From contig CAWARU010000001.1 of assembly GCA_963784575.1 (NCBI GenBank), positions 310,001 through 374,000 on the forward strand: a stretch of 64,000 bases of DNA, in the 5' to 3' direction. Shown in pieces: positions 19,447 to 27,892 of this stretch (position 1 is the first letter of the stretch; the number at the start of each line of letters is the position of its first letter). Below the pieces are notes generated by a model. It was given only the letters and a program-made list of their open reading frames with translations. It had not been told where the DNA came from and made no database searches. The translations under genes were made by a program, and so were the position numbers. The stretch is from CAWARU01 sp963784575. Lineage in GTDB: Bacteria; Pseudomonadota; Gammaproteobacteria; UBA6186; Azoamicaceae.

Positions 19447-19632
19447 ATGTTATTTACACCACCTACTCTAACAGATGAAGCGGCTTATGAACTTGTGGAA
19501 TTTTTGCAAGATTTTGTATTGGCGCTTGAAAATCACTATATGCCGCAGCTTAGACGCTATACCAAGACATCAGATGAAGAAAGTAATTTAAGTTTTGGAT
19601 GCGAGGAGGTTGAAGGAGTCGATCCATTTTAA
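19447..19632 (+). CDS. Small acidic protein, transposon copy 2
   Basis: Identical to the product of 13034-13219; function unknown. The remaining 96 bases to the right end hold the subterminal repeat motif. Confidence 0.6.
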   Translation: MLFTPPTLTDEAAYELVEFLQDFVLALENHYMPQLRRYTKTSDEESNLSFGCEEVEGVDPF

Positions 19633-19733
19633 TTGTTGAAAAAACAGTCAGCGAGGTAGGTTTAACTGCTGACTGTTTCACTTAAATTAGGTCGAAACGA
19701 ATCATTTAATTTATTGCGGAACGTAACAACATT

Positions 19734-19802
19734 CTTGGAATTAATCTTAATCACAACTGGGCTATCCTCAAAATTCTTATGTGACACAAACTTCTCTTTC
19801 AT
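19734..19802 (-). pseudogene. TOTE primase gene, 5' fragment
   Basis: The ATG at 19800-19802 lies inside the last codons of the AbiEii-like gene. It opens 23 codons beginning MKEKFVSHKNFEDSPVV that continue in frame across the removed transposon and one copy of ACATT into the main fragment at 16389. The overlap with the upstream stop is 26 bases, showing the three genes formed one operon before the insertion. Confidence 0.75.
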
Positions 19803-20667
19803 CAAAAACTTGGGCGGTTAATAAAGGAAGTTCCTTAATTATCTCTTCAAATGATGGTAATCTAATAATTAAATTACTCAAATATTGATCCCAATCTCTC
19901 TTTATTCTTCCTAAATAATCACTATTCATAAAGAATTGTTGGCTGTCGTTAAATTCAATATTCTTGATTTCGCATTTCTGAATAAAAGCTTCTCTGAAAC
20001 CTCCCAGTTTTATATTATTTCTAAAATCTTTGAGAATTCGCCATACATCATAAAAATCTCTTACTCTCGAACGCACCCATCCTTTAGCTTTTAAGCGTTC
20101 TAGATTCTGCAAAATCCCTCTATATTTTTCCGCTAAAATTTCTTCTAAGGAATAGGTTCGTATCTTTTGAGAAAAACTTTCTCCGTACTCATGGATAATG
20201 TTTTTTTCTTGAGTTGGAAAGACTAGTTTTTCATCTCGGCTTATTTCAATTTTTATTTTGGTTAACGGCGTTCTGTGCCATGGGAATTGAGCCCTTAGGG
20301 TGTAAGCTCGTTGATTAAACGGATGTGGCATTTTTTCTTCATATAATTCCCATGAGAATAAGACGGCCTCCCCTTGGTTAGTTGACAATCGATTTGCTGT
20401 ATCAATAATTTTTTGAACACATTGATCAAGAAAACCATCATCGATTTCAGAATCAGTCGTAAAATCCAGATCCTCGCTGAACCTATAGGCTTCTCCAAAA
20501 TAACATTTTTTTAAACAGGTCCCACCTTTAAATATTAAACTCTCTTTCGCTGATGGGTATTCCCCGATGGCAGCCAACACCCAACTTAAAGCATAATCTA
20601 ATTCAATGATGTTCCAAGAAGCATTCTTCTCTTGTTGTTTCTTGGTTAGATGAGATCTCAATGACAT
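19777..20667 (-). CDS. AbiEii-type nucleotidyltransferase toxin
   Basis: The 296-residue protein carries the nucleotidyltransferase signature FKGGTCLKK followed by YRFSEDLDF, with LEEILAEKYRGIL and RDFYDVWRIL in the C-terminal half, as in the AbiEii/AbiGii family. AbiEii toxins act in type IV toxin-antitoxin systems and phage abortive infection by transferring nucleotides, for example onto tRNA ends. Its gene starts 12 bases after the AbiEi-like gene and its 3' end overlaps the start of the broken TOTE gene. The reading frame looks complete. Confidence 0.88.
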   Translation of the reverse strand: MSLRSHLTKKQQEKNASWNIIELDYALSWVLAAIGEYPSAKESLIFKGGTCLKKCYFGEAYRFSEDLDFTTDSEIDDGFLDQCVQKIIDTANRLSTNQGEAVLFSWELYEEKMPHPFNQRAYTLRAQFPWHRTPLTKIKIEISRDEKLVFPTQEKNIIHEYGESFSQKIRTYSLEEILAEKYRGILQNLERLKAKGWVRSRVRDFYDVWRILKDFRNNIKLGGFREAFIQKCEIKNIEFNDSQQFFMNSDYLGRIKRDWDQYLSNLIIRLPSFEEIIKELPLLTAQVFDEREVCVT

Positions 20668-20679
20668 ATATCCCTACTC

Positions 20680-21495
20680 CTATAAATTAATTTGTAATCG
20701 CCACTTACTAGAATATTTTCCTTTAGGTTCTCTTGATGGATCAAGCCTTCTATACCCTGAGTATTCGATTTGTGCAAGACTTAATGTTTGTTCATTTTCA
20801 ATACCTAACTGTTCTAACGCCCAACCTACCCTTCTACACACTGCAATATCCCACCGTTTAGCGTATCTTACCAATCGTTCGAGATTCAGCTTTTCTAGAC
20901 TTTGTTCCATACCATGCATTACCTCAGGAAATCCACCACAATATTGAGGCATCGCAAAACCTTCCAATAGTGTTCTTTCTAAATCGCTCACTATAAAACG
21001 GCTTTCGCCGCGCCACGCTTGTTCTCCACCATAATACTTGTCCTGTTTTACCTGAATGATTTGGTACTCAATGCCATTAAAATTAAAACCAGCCTTCTTT
21101 TTAAACAAACCTCTCTGAGGTGTGGAGGTCTCTTTCAATGTGCTGATATAAATGATTCTTGGCAGCTGTTCAGTGAGCCCATGTTGATAAAAAGCTGAAT
21201 AGAAGCTAATCATGGCGGGTTTTACTAAGTGCATCGCTATTTCAAATTCATGGATAGGCGAAATCCCTGTGGATGGCGTTAATTTGTAGACGCCTTTCTT
21301 GATCGACTCCAACCACCCTTCTTTTATTAAACGGGAAATTAATCTGGAAACGTTGGTTGTATTAAGGTTAAGTTTGTTTACAACAGCCTTCACATCTTCA
21401 ATTTCAAAGACTCTTAAACCGCTTTCTATTAAGCCTTGGAGTAATTGGGTTCTTTGAGACTTACCATTTCTGTACTGTCTTTCCATAGGACTCAT
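20680..21495 (-). CDS. AbiEi-type antitoxin / transcriptional repressor
   Basis: An N-terminal winged helix (VKAVVNKLNLNTTNVSRLIS followed by GWLESIKKGVYKLTP) is followed by the AbiEi C-terminal domain with SDLERTLLEGFAMPQYCGGF, matching the COG5340 antitoxin family. AbiEi proteins repress their own operon and neutralise AbiEii. I chose the ATG at 21495; a TTG at 21504 or an ATG at 21486 are alternatives, as no strong ribosome site decides. It heads the AbiEi-AbiEii-TOTE operon and is preceded by an inverted repeat. Confidence 0.85.
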   Translation of the reverse strand: MSPMERQYRNGKSQRTQLLQGLIESGLRVFEIEDVKAVVNKLNLNTTNVSRLISRLIKEGWLESIKKGVYKLTPSTGISPIHEFEIAMHLVKPAMISFYSAFYQHGLTEQLPRIIYISTLKETSTPQRGLFKKKAGFNFNGIEYQIIQVKQDKYYGGEQAWRGESRFIVSDLERTLLEGFAMPQYCGGFPEVMHGMEQSLEKLNLERLVRYAKRWDIAVCRRVGWALEQLGIENEQTLSLAQIEYSGYRRLDPSREPKGKYSSKWRLQINL

Positions 21496-21521
21496 TATAA
21501 TCAATTTTCTACTTTTAGTAT

Positions 21522-21552
21522 ATAGATAATGTCTTATTTTGATATTATCTAT
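21522..21552. promoter_or_regulatory. Inverted repeat, probable AbiEi operator
   Basis: Perfect 9-bp arms ATAGATAAT and ATTATCTAT with a 13-base spacer, about 27 bases upstream of the AbiEi-like start. Members of this antitoxin family bind inverted repeats at their own promoters; the assignment here is inference. Confidence 0.55.
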
Positions 21553-21697
21553 GTAAAAAAAGTATTAGAAGAGTACCTGGTTATAACCCAGATATTCTCC
21601 TCTTTTTTAATGACATATTATTAAATAAATACGTTTTTTTGCTCATTTTTTGCACTTTTTATCTCAATAATATGTATAATTTTGTTCTTGAATGTGG

Positions 21698-21760
21698 GTA
21701 GTCAGAAAGCCTAATGGACACAAAATGGCCACAATCGAAATTTTCCAAATTTTAGGTTAG
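21698..21760 (+). pseudogene. 3' tail of a tyrosine integrase gene
   Basis: The frame encodes RKPNGHKMATIE and ends ILG-stop, resembling the extreme C-terminus of the integrase at 29006-29398 (TPTKSPQSKIVKNG-stop) and the tail at 45866-45928. It lies about 45 bases before a tRNA-Arg 3' half, as the other two do. The rest of the gene is absent. 21505-21697 otherwise holds only the operator. Confidence 0.5.
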
Positions 21761-21804
21761 TTGGTTTAAGTATAGATAAGTTATTGATTTAATTTACAAA
21801 ATTC

Positions 21805-21855
21805 TGGCGCGCCCAGAGAGATTCGAACTCCCGACCACCTGGTTCGAAGCCAGGT
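21805..21855 (-). tRNA. tRNA-Arg(UCG) 3' half (attachment-site copy 1, not a functional tRNA)
   Basis: On the minus strand the 51 bases comprise the anticodon stem-loop (stem CCTGG, loop CTTCGAA, stem CCAGG; anticodon UCG), variable loop, T arm and acceptor end TGGGCGCGCCA. The 5' half is missing, so this is the duplicated target segment left by integration. It differs by one base from copies 2 and 3. Confidence 0.82.
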
Positions 21856-21964
21856 CAGCGAAATTTAGATCGTTGATTTTATTAACAATTTTGACTGATA
21901 GATCCCGCTACATTATCACGACCAATCACAACAAAGCACAACTCATTGACACAAAACTTACACA
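21805..21964 (+). repeat. 160-bp att-region direct repeat, copy 1
   Basis: The tRNA-Arg half plus about 109 bp to its right is repeated at 45975-46134 with two mismatches. The shared flank means two integrated elements had the same end. 21965-22148 shows nothing else recognisable. Confidence 0.85.
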
Positions 21965-22148
21965 GTCCCATTTTTGCAAAAATAGTCTCATAATTCCTGC
22001 GCATTAACATTCTACCGTTAATTGGTTCCAACATATACACGCAATTAATCAAAAAAATGCCCCCCTATGCACCTGCGCTTCCTATTGTGTTTTTCTTCTG
22101 AATTATTTAAAATAGCTACTATAAATTAATTTTGTTAAGAGGTTGATT

Positions 22149-23135
22149 ATGTCTACACCTAAACCACTTATTTTTACGCCAAGCATAGATATCCTAAAAT
22201 TACAAGGTTCTTTCTTAGATATCAAGAGCTTACATGAGCTTAGCCGAACCTGCAAACAGTTTCGTGATCTACATCAAAAACCATTAAAATCAGTGGAATT
22301 ATTGGATTGTGTGGTGAATATTAATGAGGTCAAGAAGCAGAGAATTATTGCCATACTTTCATCTCTTTCTTTAGAGGCTCGAGCCATAATCCTTGAACCA
22401 ACAATCCATTACATTACCGTGGAAGCGAGAGCTTTGAAGCAAGGTCGAACTAGGTTCAATCATACAAGTCCCCTGCAAGCAGCAGCAATTTGTGGTGATT
22501 TATTTTCAGTAAACCGATTTCTACAAGCCCTACCTCCGCAACTTAATCCTCAAGCAAAAGCTCAATTGCAGGAGGTTAGAGACCACAGGGAATTTCTATC
22601 TTTTCTCGCTGATCTAGATCGTGCCTATCAGGTATATATCGACCATTACCAAGCACTCAAAGATGCTAATATAGATAGTTATGAAAAACTTAAAGCTGCT
22701 AATCAACTAGATACAATAAAAACAAACTTCGAACAAATCGGCGAGAAACAGAAAATGGTCTCCAATTTCGTTTTACAACTATTTTGTAGACGAATCTCCT
22801 TTGCTCACCAGAAACCTTGCACTCTCGAACCGGCTCGGGATATATATATAGATGGCTACGATCCGAAATGGGATGCTTTAAGAGTCACTCTACATAATGT
22901 AGGGACTGGTACCTATTCGGCTTTAATTAAGGGTTGGTTGAACGAAACTCATAATGTTGCTAATAACACAGGTTTTTTTAGCGAGGTAAAGCTCGATCGC
23001 GAGGCATTCGCATGCTATGCTAAACAAATAACGCAAGCATTAGACGCCACCATAACTCGTTTAAAAGACGCTCCTAAAGATGCTTCGAAGAGTTCTAAGG
23101 TAACGTCTCCCTCTAAGCGATCTAGAACGTCATAA
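22149..23135 (+). CDS. F-box-like / ankyrin-like putative host-interaction protein
   Basis: The ATG at 22149 has AGAGG upstream and gives 328 residues. Residues about 10-42 (DILKLQGSFLDIKSLHELSR and following) resemble an F-box, and residues about 105-125 (SPLQAAAICGDLFSVNRFLQ) look like one ankyrin helix pair. The C-terminus is basic and serine-rich. The order F-box-like segment, single ankyrin-like unit and helical tail is shared with the protein at 34427-35788, so they are paralogues. Bacterial F-box proteins are usually secreted effectors that recruit host ubiquitin ligases; no secretion signal can be confirmed. Confidence 0.6.
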   Translation: MSTPKPLIFTPSIDILKLQGSFLDIKSLHELSRTCKQFRDLHQKPLKSVELLDCVVNINEVKKQRIIAILSSLSLEARAIILEPTIHYITVEARALKQGRTRFNHTSPLQAAAICGDLFSVNRFLQALPPQLNPQAKAQLQEVRDHREFLSFLADLDRAYQVYIDHYQALKDANIDSYEKLKAANQLDTIKTNFEQIGEKQKMVSNFVLQLFCRRISFAHQKPCTLEPARDIYIDGYDPKWDALRVTLHNVGTGTYSALIKGWLNETHNVANNTGFFSEVKLDREAFACYAKQITQALDATITRLKDAPKDASKSSKVTSPSKRSRTS

Positions 23136-23435
23136 AATTTTACTGTACCCAAAAAGTATTTAAATTTAGAGTTTTAATTCACCACATCCTAAAGCAATCA
23201 AGAATTTAAAACCGAAATCTTACCGGTGGTAAAAATTAATAGGAAATTCATTTATTTTAAGATAATATTATTCCAATTGTGGAAATATTATGGTATAAAC
23301 CCAACTTAAATTTCTGCACAATTTCTGCACATTTCTTGATTTTTTTAAGAAACCTTGTTAGCCTGCTGTTAAACCCATATCCATACAAAATTTACATTGA
23401 AATAGTTGATATACAAACGATGAGGAAATTTCAAA
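23136..23435. other. Intergenic stretch before the ankyrin gene
   Basis: About 300 AT-rich bases with no coding signal on either strand. The last bases carry a ribosome site (GAGGAAA) for the ankyrin gene, so its promoter probably lies here. No inverted repeat or terminator stands out. Confidence 0.4.
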
Positions 23436-25271
23436 ATGAGCTTATTAACTGCGATAATAGCTGAACAAATCGATACAGCACTTCAATTATTAAAAGACAA
23501 AGGGATTAGAGATACAGCTTCAAAAAATGATAACGAAGCTTTGCGTGTGGTGGCTTTCAGAGGTCAAACTGCAGTTGCTGTGGAATTATTAAAAATACCG
23601 TCGGTTCGAACTAGGGCAGCAACGAATAACAATCAGGCTTTGTGCTATGCAGTTGGTAATGGTCATGCAACCATTGTTAAAGAATTATTAACGATACCGG
23701 CTGTTCGAGCTACTGCTGTAATGGTTATTAATAGTGGGATGTTGCGTTCAGCAGCTACCAATGGCTGTTTGGGTATTGTTAGATTATTATTGGAAATTCC
23801 AGCAGTTCGAGATAAGATAGCAGCGGATGATAATGCTGTTATGGGCGGAGCAGCTTCTACTGGCGAGTTGGCTGTTGTTCAAGAATTATTCAAGTTTCAG
23901 GCAGTCCGAGAAAATGCGGCGGCAAGGCAGAATCTAGCTTTGCGCTCAGCAGCTTCCAGAGGCTATGCAGCTTTTGTTAGAGCGTTATTAGAGATACCTG
24001 CGGTTCGGGATAATTTGAAAGCGATGGATAACGAAGCTTTTAAGCAAGCGATCGAGAGGGGGCATACATCTACCGTTATAGAATTATTGACGGTCCCCGC
24101 CGCTCGAGCTTATGCGGGATTAAATAACAACTATGCTTTGCGTGTTGCAGCTTCCCGTGGACATTTGGATATTGTTAAAGTATTGTTAGAAATACCGGCA
24201 GTTCGAGATAATGTGACAGCGATGGATAACGAAGCTTTGCGTGAAGCCGTTCGAAATCAATGTTGGCCCGTTGTTTTAGAATTATTAAAAAATGCAGCAG
24301 TTAGAAATCATCTGGCAGTAAATGATCACGAAGTATTAAGAAATACGTTTGCTAAAGGCGAATTCGGCATCGTTGGCTTATTACTGGATATTTATAGCAA
24401 AGAGGGTATCTCTAAGCCTAAGGATATCATCGCTTCATTTGAAGAAGTTTCAAAAATCTCAGCAGTCGAAGGTAGATCGGTTGCAGGCATGGTAGCAATT
24501 GTAAGAGATGTCTTTGAATATAATGGCGCTAACCTTCCAAGTTTATTTGCAGATGAACGTGCGCGAAACTATGCCGCGCAAGCCAATAATCTAGCTTTAG
24601 TTTTTGCGGTTAGAAATGGAAGCAAAGAGCTTGTTGAAAAATTATTAATGATACAGCCGATTCAGGATAGAACAGATGCAGCCTTGCATTGTGCTATAGA
24701 GTTGGGGCATTTGGAAATAGTTTCAGCCCTATCAAAAGTAGAGTCGGTTTCTATGCATTTGCACGAGGTAGCAGACGAAATGCTGCTTCGTATTAGCAGA
24801 TCAGAGAATTGGCCAATGGTGGCTCTGTTATTACATGTAGAGGCCGTTAGAAGCTGCCGGAGTTTAACCCTAGGTTCTCATGAATTATTAAGGAGAGCTG
24901 CTGCGGCAATCCAATTTGAAGTAGTTGCATTATTAATGCAAGTGTATAAACAACAAGGTCGCGAACTACCTCCTGACGTAATGTTTACCTTTGAAGATGG
25001 AAGTACTCAAAACATTCTGACACTGCCGCCGCTGACAGAGATCGTTGCTGGGGTCCATAAAGATTTCTGTGAAGCAATTCCCAGCCACACAAGAAATATA
25101 TTAAATATAGAACTTGCCTACTTTGGTTGTGTCCCTCTCTTGCCTGAAAGCAGTCCCCTCTTAGTTTTGAGTAACTCAGGTGCTAAAGCCACAGCAGGCA
25201 AAGCAAGAGAAGCGACACAACCTGTAAGAGATATGTCTCCAGCAAAGAAAACGCAACGATTTAGAGAATAG
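23436..25271 (+). CDS. Ankyrin-repeat protein, putative effector
   Basis: The 611-residue protein is built from about 14 ankyrin-type repeats with the consensus NNxALRxAAxxGHxxIVxxLLEIPAVR, where an IPAVR motif closes most units. Repeats are regular to about residue 300, looser around 310-350, and resume to about 500. The tail (KATAGKAREATQ) is basic. The start is fixed by GAGGAAA eight bases upstream of ATG. Ankyrin arrays mediate protein binding and are abundant in intracellular gammaproteobacteria. No signal peptide is visible. Confidence 0.85.
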   Translation: MSLLTAIIAEQIDTALQLLKDKGIRDTASKNDNEALRVVAFRGQTAVAVELLKIPSVRTRAATNNNQALCYAVGNGHATIVKELLTIPAVRATAVMVINSGMLRSAATNGCLGIVRLLLEIPAVRDKIAADDNAVMGGAASTGELAVVQELFKFQAVRENAAARQNLALRSAASRGYAAFVRALLEIPAVRDNLKAMDNEAFKQAIERGHTSTVIELLTVPAARAYAGLNNNYALRVAASRGHLDIVKVLLEIPAVRDNVTAMDNEALREAVRNQCWPVVLELLKNAAVRNHLAVNDHEVLRNTFAKGEFGIVGLLLDIYSKEGISKPKDIIASFEEVSKISAVEGRSVAGMVAIVRDVFEYNGANLPSLFADERARNYAAQANNLALVFAVRNGSKELVEKLLMIQPIQDRTDAALHCAIELGHLEIVSALSKVESVSMHLHEVADEMLLRISRSENWPMVALLLHVEAVRSCRSLTLGSHELLRRAAAAIQFEVVALLMQVYKQQGRELPPDVMFTFEDGSTQNILTLPPLTEIVAGVHKDFCEAIPSHTRNILNIELAYFGCVPLLPESSPLLVLSNSGAKATAGKAREATQPVRDMSPAKKTQRFRE

Positions 25272-25317
25272 ACTTATTAAGTGCAAAAATCAGCATTTGT
25301 TCCGAACACATTACTTT

Positions 25318-25357
25318 ATCAGGCAGCTCTGTCTAGATAGATCGAACTGTCTGATAA
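25318..25357 (+). terminator. Possible terminator after the ankyrin gene
   Basis: Arms TATCAGGCAG and CTGTCTGATA (nine of ten paired) enclose a 20-base loop 46 bases after the stop codon; a T-run follows about 20 bases later. The loop is long and the T-run is offset, so confidence is low. Confidence 0.35.
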
Positions 25358-25466
25358 TCTCTCTATGCTACCATTATTTTTTTTCAAGAATAAATTGATA
25401 AATCAACGTGGATTATGCCTATATGAAGAACCATTATTCATTATGTTATCCTCAATTATCAGCACG

Positions 25467-26036
25467 TTATATTCCCTCTTCTGTTTCAACTACTACCGAT
25501 TTAGTAACTTGAAGAAGTTTATCGAAATCGGATCTGTATAATGAATCTTGCATAACGCGATATTTTTCGTATTCTTTTTCAGCCAATGCCTTTGCCACTT
25601 CATGTGACACGACTCTAAAATTGTTCAAGATCTCCTGTTCATTAAATTTTAAAAATGCATCAAGTTTTTCTGACCAATCTTTCATGGTCATTACTTTGCC
25701 CCTTGCAGCTTGAAATTCTGCATAATCAATATACATATTCACTATTTTATTGAGCTGAGAGAGTTCTTCCTTTGTTAGATAATTCTTGGCAATAGAGACG
25801 TCTGAAGGTAAAATTTTTCCTTGCGGTGCTTTGCGCCAAGTAGTAAGACCCATATTTAGTTTTTCACTATTAACTCGAGAATGAATAATTTCTGCAGCAG
25901 TGTTACCAGTGATTGCAAAATGTAGTTTATTTTGAACAGTTGCAAAAAATTTGGCAGCGGAATCTGATCGAGGAGAATAATCCATCGCAGTTGCATAAAT
26001 ATCCGTTATTTTTTGATAAGCCATCCGTTCTGAGGC
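25467..26036 (-). pseudogene. RhuM-family protein, C-terminal half
   Basis: The reading frame begins mid-protein with ASERMAYQKITDIYATAMDY and contains FFATVQNKLHFAITGNTAAE, MGLTTWRKAPQGK and SDVSIAKNYLT, all diagnostic of the RhuM virulence-protein family. The N-terminal half is missing exactly where transposon A begins at 26037. A start at the internal ATG (26024) would give only a truncated product. RhuM is a common passenger of genomic islands; its biochemical role is unclear. Confidence 0.85.
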
Positions 26037-26177
26037 TGTAATATGCGAAATCTAAATGCTATCAAGAAATCCATTAATTATAGCCTTGTGAATGTGGCTA
26101 AAATTTCTCAAATAAACTCATTATAATACCTAAATATACATTGTCATCTTTTTAGATTTCCGGTTATAATTACATAT

Positions 26178-26196
26178 CATGCCTAATATAGGCATG
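26178..26196. promoter_or_regulatory. Palindrome upstream of AbiEi in transposon A (probable operator)
   Basis: CATGCCTAATATAGGCATG is a perfect palindrome (8-bp arms, 3-base centre) ending 22 bases before the AbiEi-like start. The same sequence is present in copy B at 33214-33232. Autoregulation by AbiEi is inference from the family. Confidence 0.6.
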
Positions 26197-26218
26197 GAAT
26201 GTAAGTAAAATCGGAAAT

Positions 26219-27013
26219 ATGCAACTAAAAGACTATATATATAATCAGTTAAAGAGCGGTAGATGTTACTTCTCTTTAGCAAAAGCGGCAGCAAAGCTTG
26301 GTAAATCAAATGAAGCCCTGCGATCTGCTGTTGCGCATCTGCTTTCAAATGGGGAAGTGCTAAGCCCTGCCAAGGGATTCTACCTAATTGTTCCACCTGA
26401 ATATCAAATTTTAGGCTGCCTCCCTGCAGAACATTTCATACCATATTTAATTAATTATTGGGGACTAGAGTATTATGCAGGTTTGCTAACAGCTGCAAAA
26501 TATCATGGCGCTGCTCATCAGAGCCCACATACATTTCAAGTCATGATCCCTAAACATAAACGGGAGATTGTTTGTGGCAAAGTAAAGATTAAATTTTATA
26601 TGAATAAATACTTGAACAATACACCAACTCAAAAAATCACTACATCTAAGAGTACATTAATAGTATCTACTCCTGAAGGAACAGCGATGGACTTGATGAA
26701 TTATTCAAAACAATCAGGCGGTTTAAATCACATCGCTACAATCCTTTCTGAACTTCAAGATGCTATGAATCCTGAAAAACTTCATCAACTTGCAGAAAAC
26801 CAAAAAGATCTGGCCTGGAAACAACGCTTAGGTTATCTTTTAGAAAAAGTTAATGCTATAGAATTAGCAGAAGTACTGAAAAGTAACTTAAAACATCAGA
26901 AAAAACTTGACTATATTCCTTTATTAACTGGAACAAAGGATAATATCAATGTTACAAAAAATGTGACTTGGAAGATATTGGAAAATACCACCATTGAAGA
27001 GGACGATTTATGA
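26219..27013 (+). CDS. AbiEi-type antitoxin, transposon A
   Basis: The 264-residue protein has an N-terminal winged helix (SGRCYFSLAKAAAKLGKSNE, then LSPAKGFYLIVPPEYQILGC) and the AbiEi-type middle region with YYAGLLTAAKYHGAAHQSP and TPEGTAMDLMNYSKQSGG. Its stop overlaps the toxin start as ATGA. It is expected to neutralise the adjacent nucleotidyltransferase and repress the pair from the upstream palindrome. Sequence is clearly different from the AbiEi at 20680 and from that in copy C. Confidence 0.82.
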   Translation: MQLKDYIYNQLKSGRCYFSLAKAAAKLGKSNEALRSAVAHLLSNGEVLSPAKGFYLIVPPEYQILGCLPAEHFIPYLINYWGLEYYAGLLTAAKYHGAAHQSPHTFQVMIPKHKREIVCGKVKIKFYMNKYLNNTPTQKITTSKSTLIVSTPEGTAMDLMNYSKQSGGLNHIATILSELQDAMNPEKLHQLAENQKDLAWKQRLGYLLEKVNAIELAEVLKSNLKHQKKLDYIPLLTGTKDNINVTKNVTWKILENTTIEEDDL

Positions 27014-27849
27014 TACCTGAATATTGTATTACTGAATGGAGACAGCATGCACCATGGTCAGAAGATTATCAAGTTGAACAAGATCTTATTCTTAGTCGAA
27101 TCTTGATTGAGTTATATCAAAACAAGCATATTATCGACAGCTTAGTTTTCAGAGGTGGTACAGCATTAAACAAATTATATATAAAACCACCAGTAAGATA
27201 TAGTGAAGATCTAGATTTTGTTCAGATTAAATCTGAACCCATAGGACCAACCATTGTTAACATTAGAAATTCTTTGGACAATTGGTTAGGATCACCCAAG
27301 GGTAAATTAACTGAACGTTCTGCAAAACTCATCTACAACTATATTTCTACCAATGGAAATCCCGCAAAGGTAAAGATAGAAATTAATACAACAGAGCATT
27401 TCCAAGTACAAACCCTAAAAAGGGTTGATTTTTCGGTAACCTCTGCATGGTTTGATGGAATGAGCCCCATTGTAACATATGCATTAGAAGAATTAATTGC
27501 AACAAAACTAAAAGCCTTATACCAAAGAAGAAAAGGTAGAGATTTATTTGATTTATGGTATGTTTTAAGGCATGATCTGATCAATATTGAAAACGTTATT
27601 AAAATTTTTTATCAATACTGTAAAAGGGAAGATCAAATTATTACTAAAGCGTTGTTCGAAAAGAATTTAGCTCAAAAATATCTACATCCGGATTTTAAAA
27701 TAGATATGCAAGCACTTTTAACGCCAGAATCAAAATGGAATTTTGAAGAAGCCTTCATCCATGTCAACGAAAAAATTATTAACAAATTACCTGGAAATTC
27801 TTGGAAAGGACTAACAGCTAGCAAAAAAGTTCATGAAGAGTTCGTTTAG
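27010..27849 (+). CDS. AbiEii-type nucleotidyltransferase toxin, transposon A
   Basis: The 279-residue protein shows FRGGTALNKLY and RYSEDLDF (nucleotidyltransferase core), a conserved TYALEELIATKLKALYQRRKG and GRDLFDLWYVL, all standard for the AbiEii/AbiGii family. Four bases overlap with the antitoxin gene. The transposase gene begins 43 bases later, so one transcript may cover all three. Confidence 0.88.
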   Translation: MIPEYCITEWRQHAPWSEDYQVEQDLILSRILIELYQNKHIIDSLVFRGGTALNKLYIKPPVRYSEDLDFVQIKSEPIGPTIVNIRNSLDNWLGSPKGKLTERSAKLIYNYISTNGNPAKVKIEINTTEHFQVQTLKRVDFSVTSAWFDGMSPIVTYALEELIATKLKALYQRRKGRDLFDLWYVLRHDLINIENVIKIFYQYCKREDQIITKALFEKNLAQKYLHPDFKIDMQALLTPESKWNFEEAFIHVNEKIINKLPGNSWKGLTASKKVHEEFV

Positions 27850-27892
27850 AATGAGTTGAATAAAAATCAATATCCATACATGCTTTGAGATT

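Larger units (their letters stand above)
16390..19728 (+). mobile_element. TGT...ACA transposon, copy 2
   Basis: This copy matches 9977-13315 throughout, with a clean ACATT 5-bp duplication at both sides. A 5-bp duplication is the size expected for Tn7/Tn5053-type transposition. It splits the TOTE primase gene after codon 23. The identity of the two copies implies recent movement or gene conversion. Confidence 0.93.
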
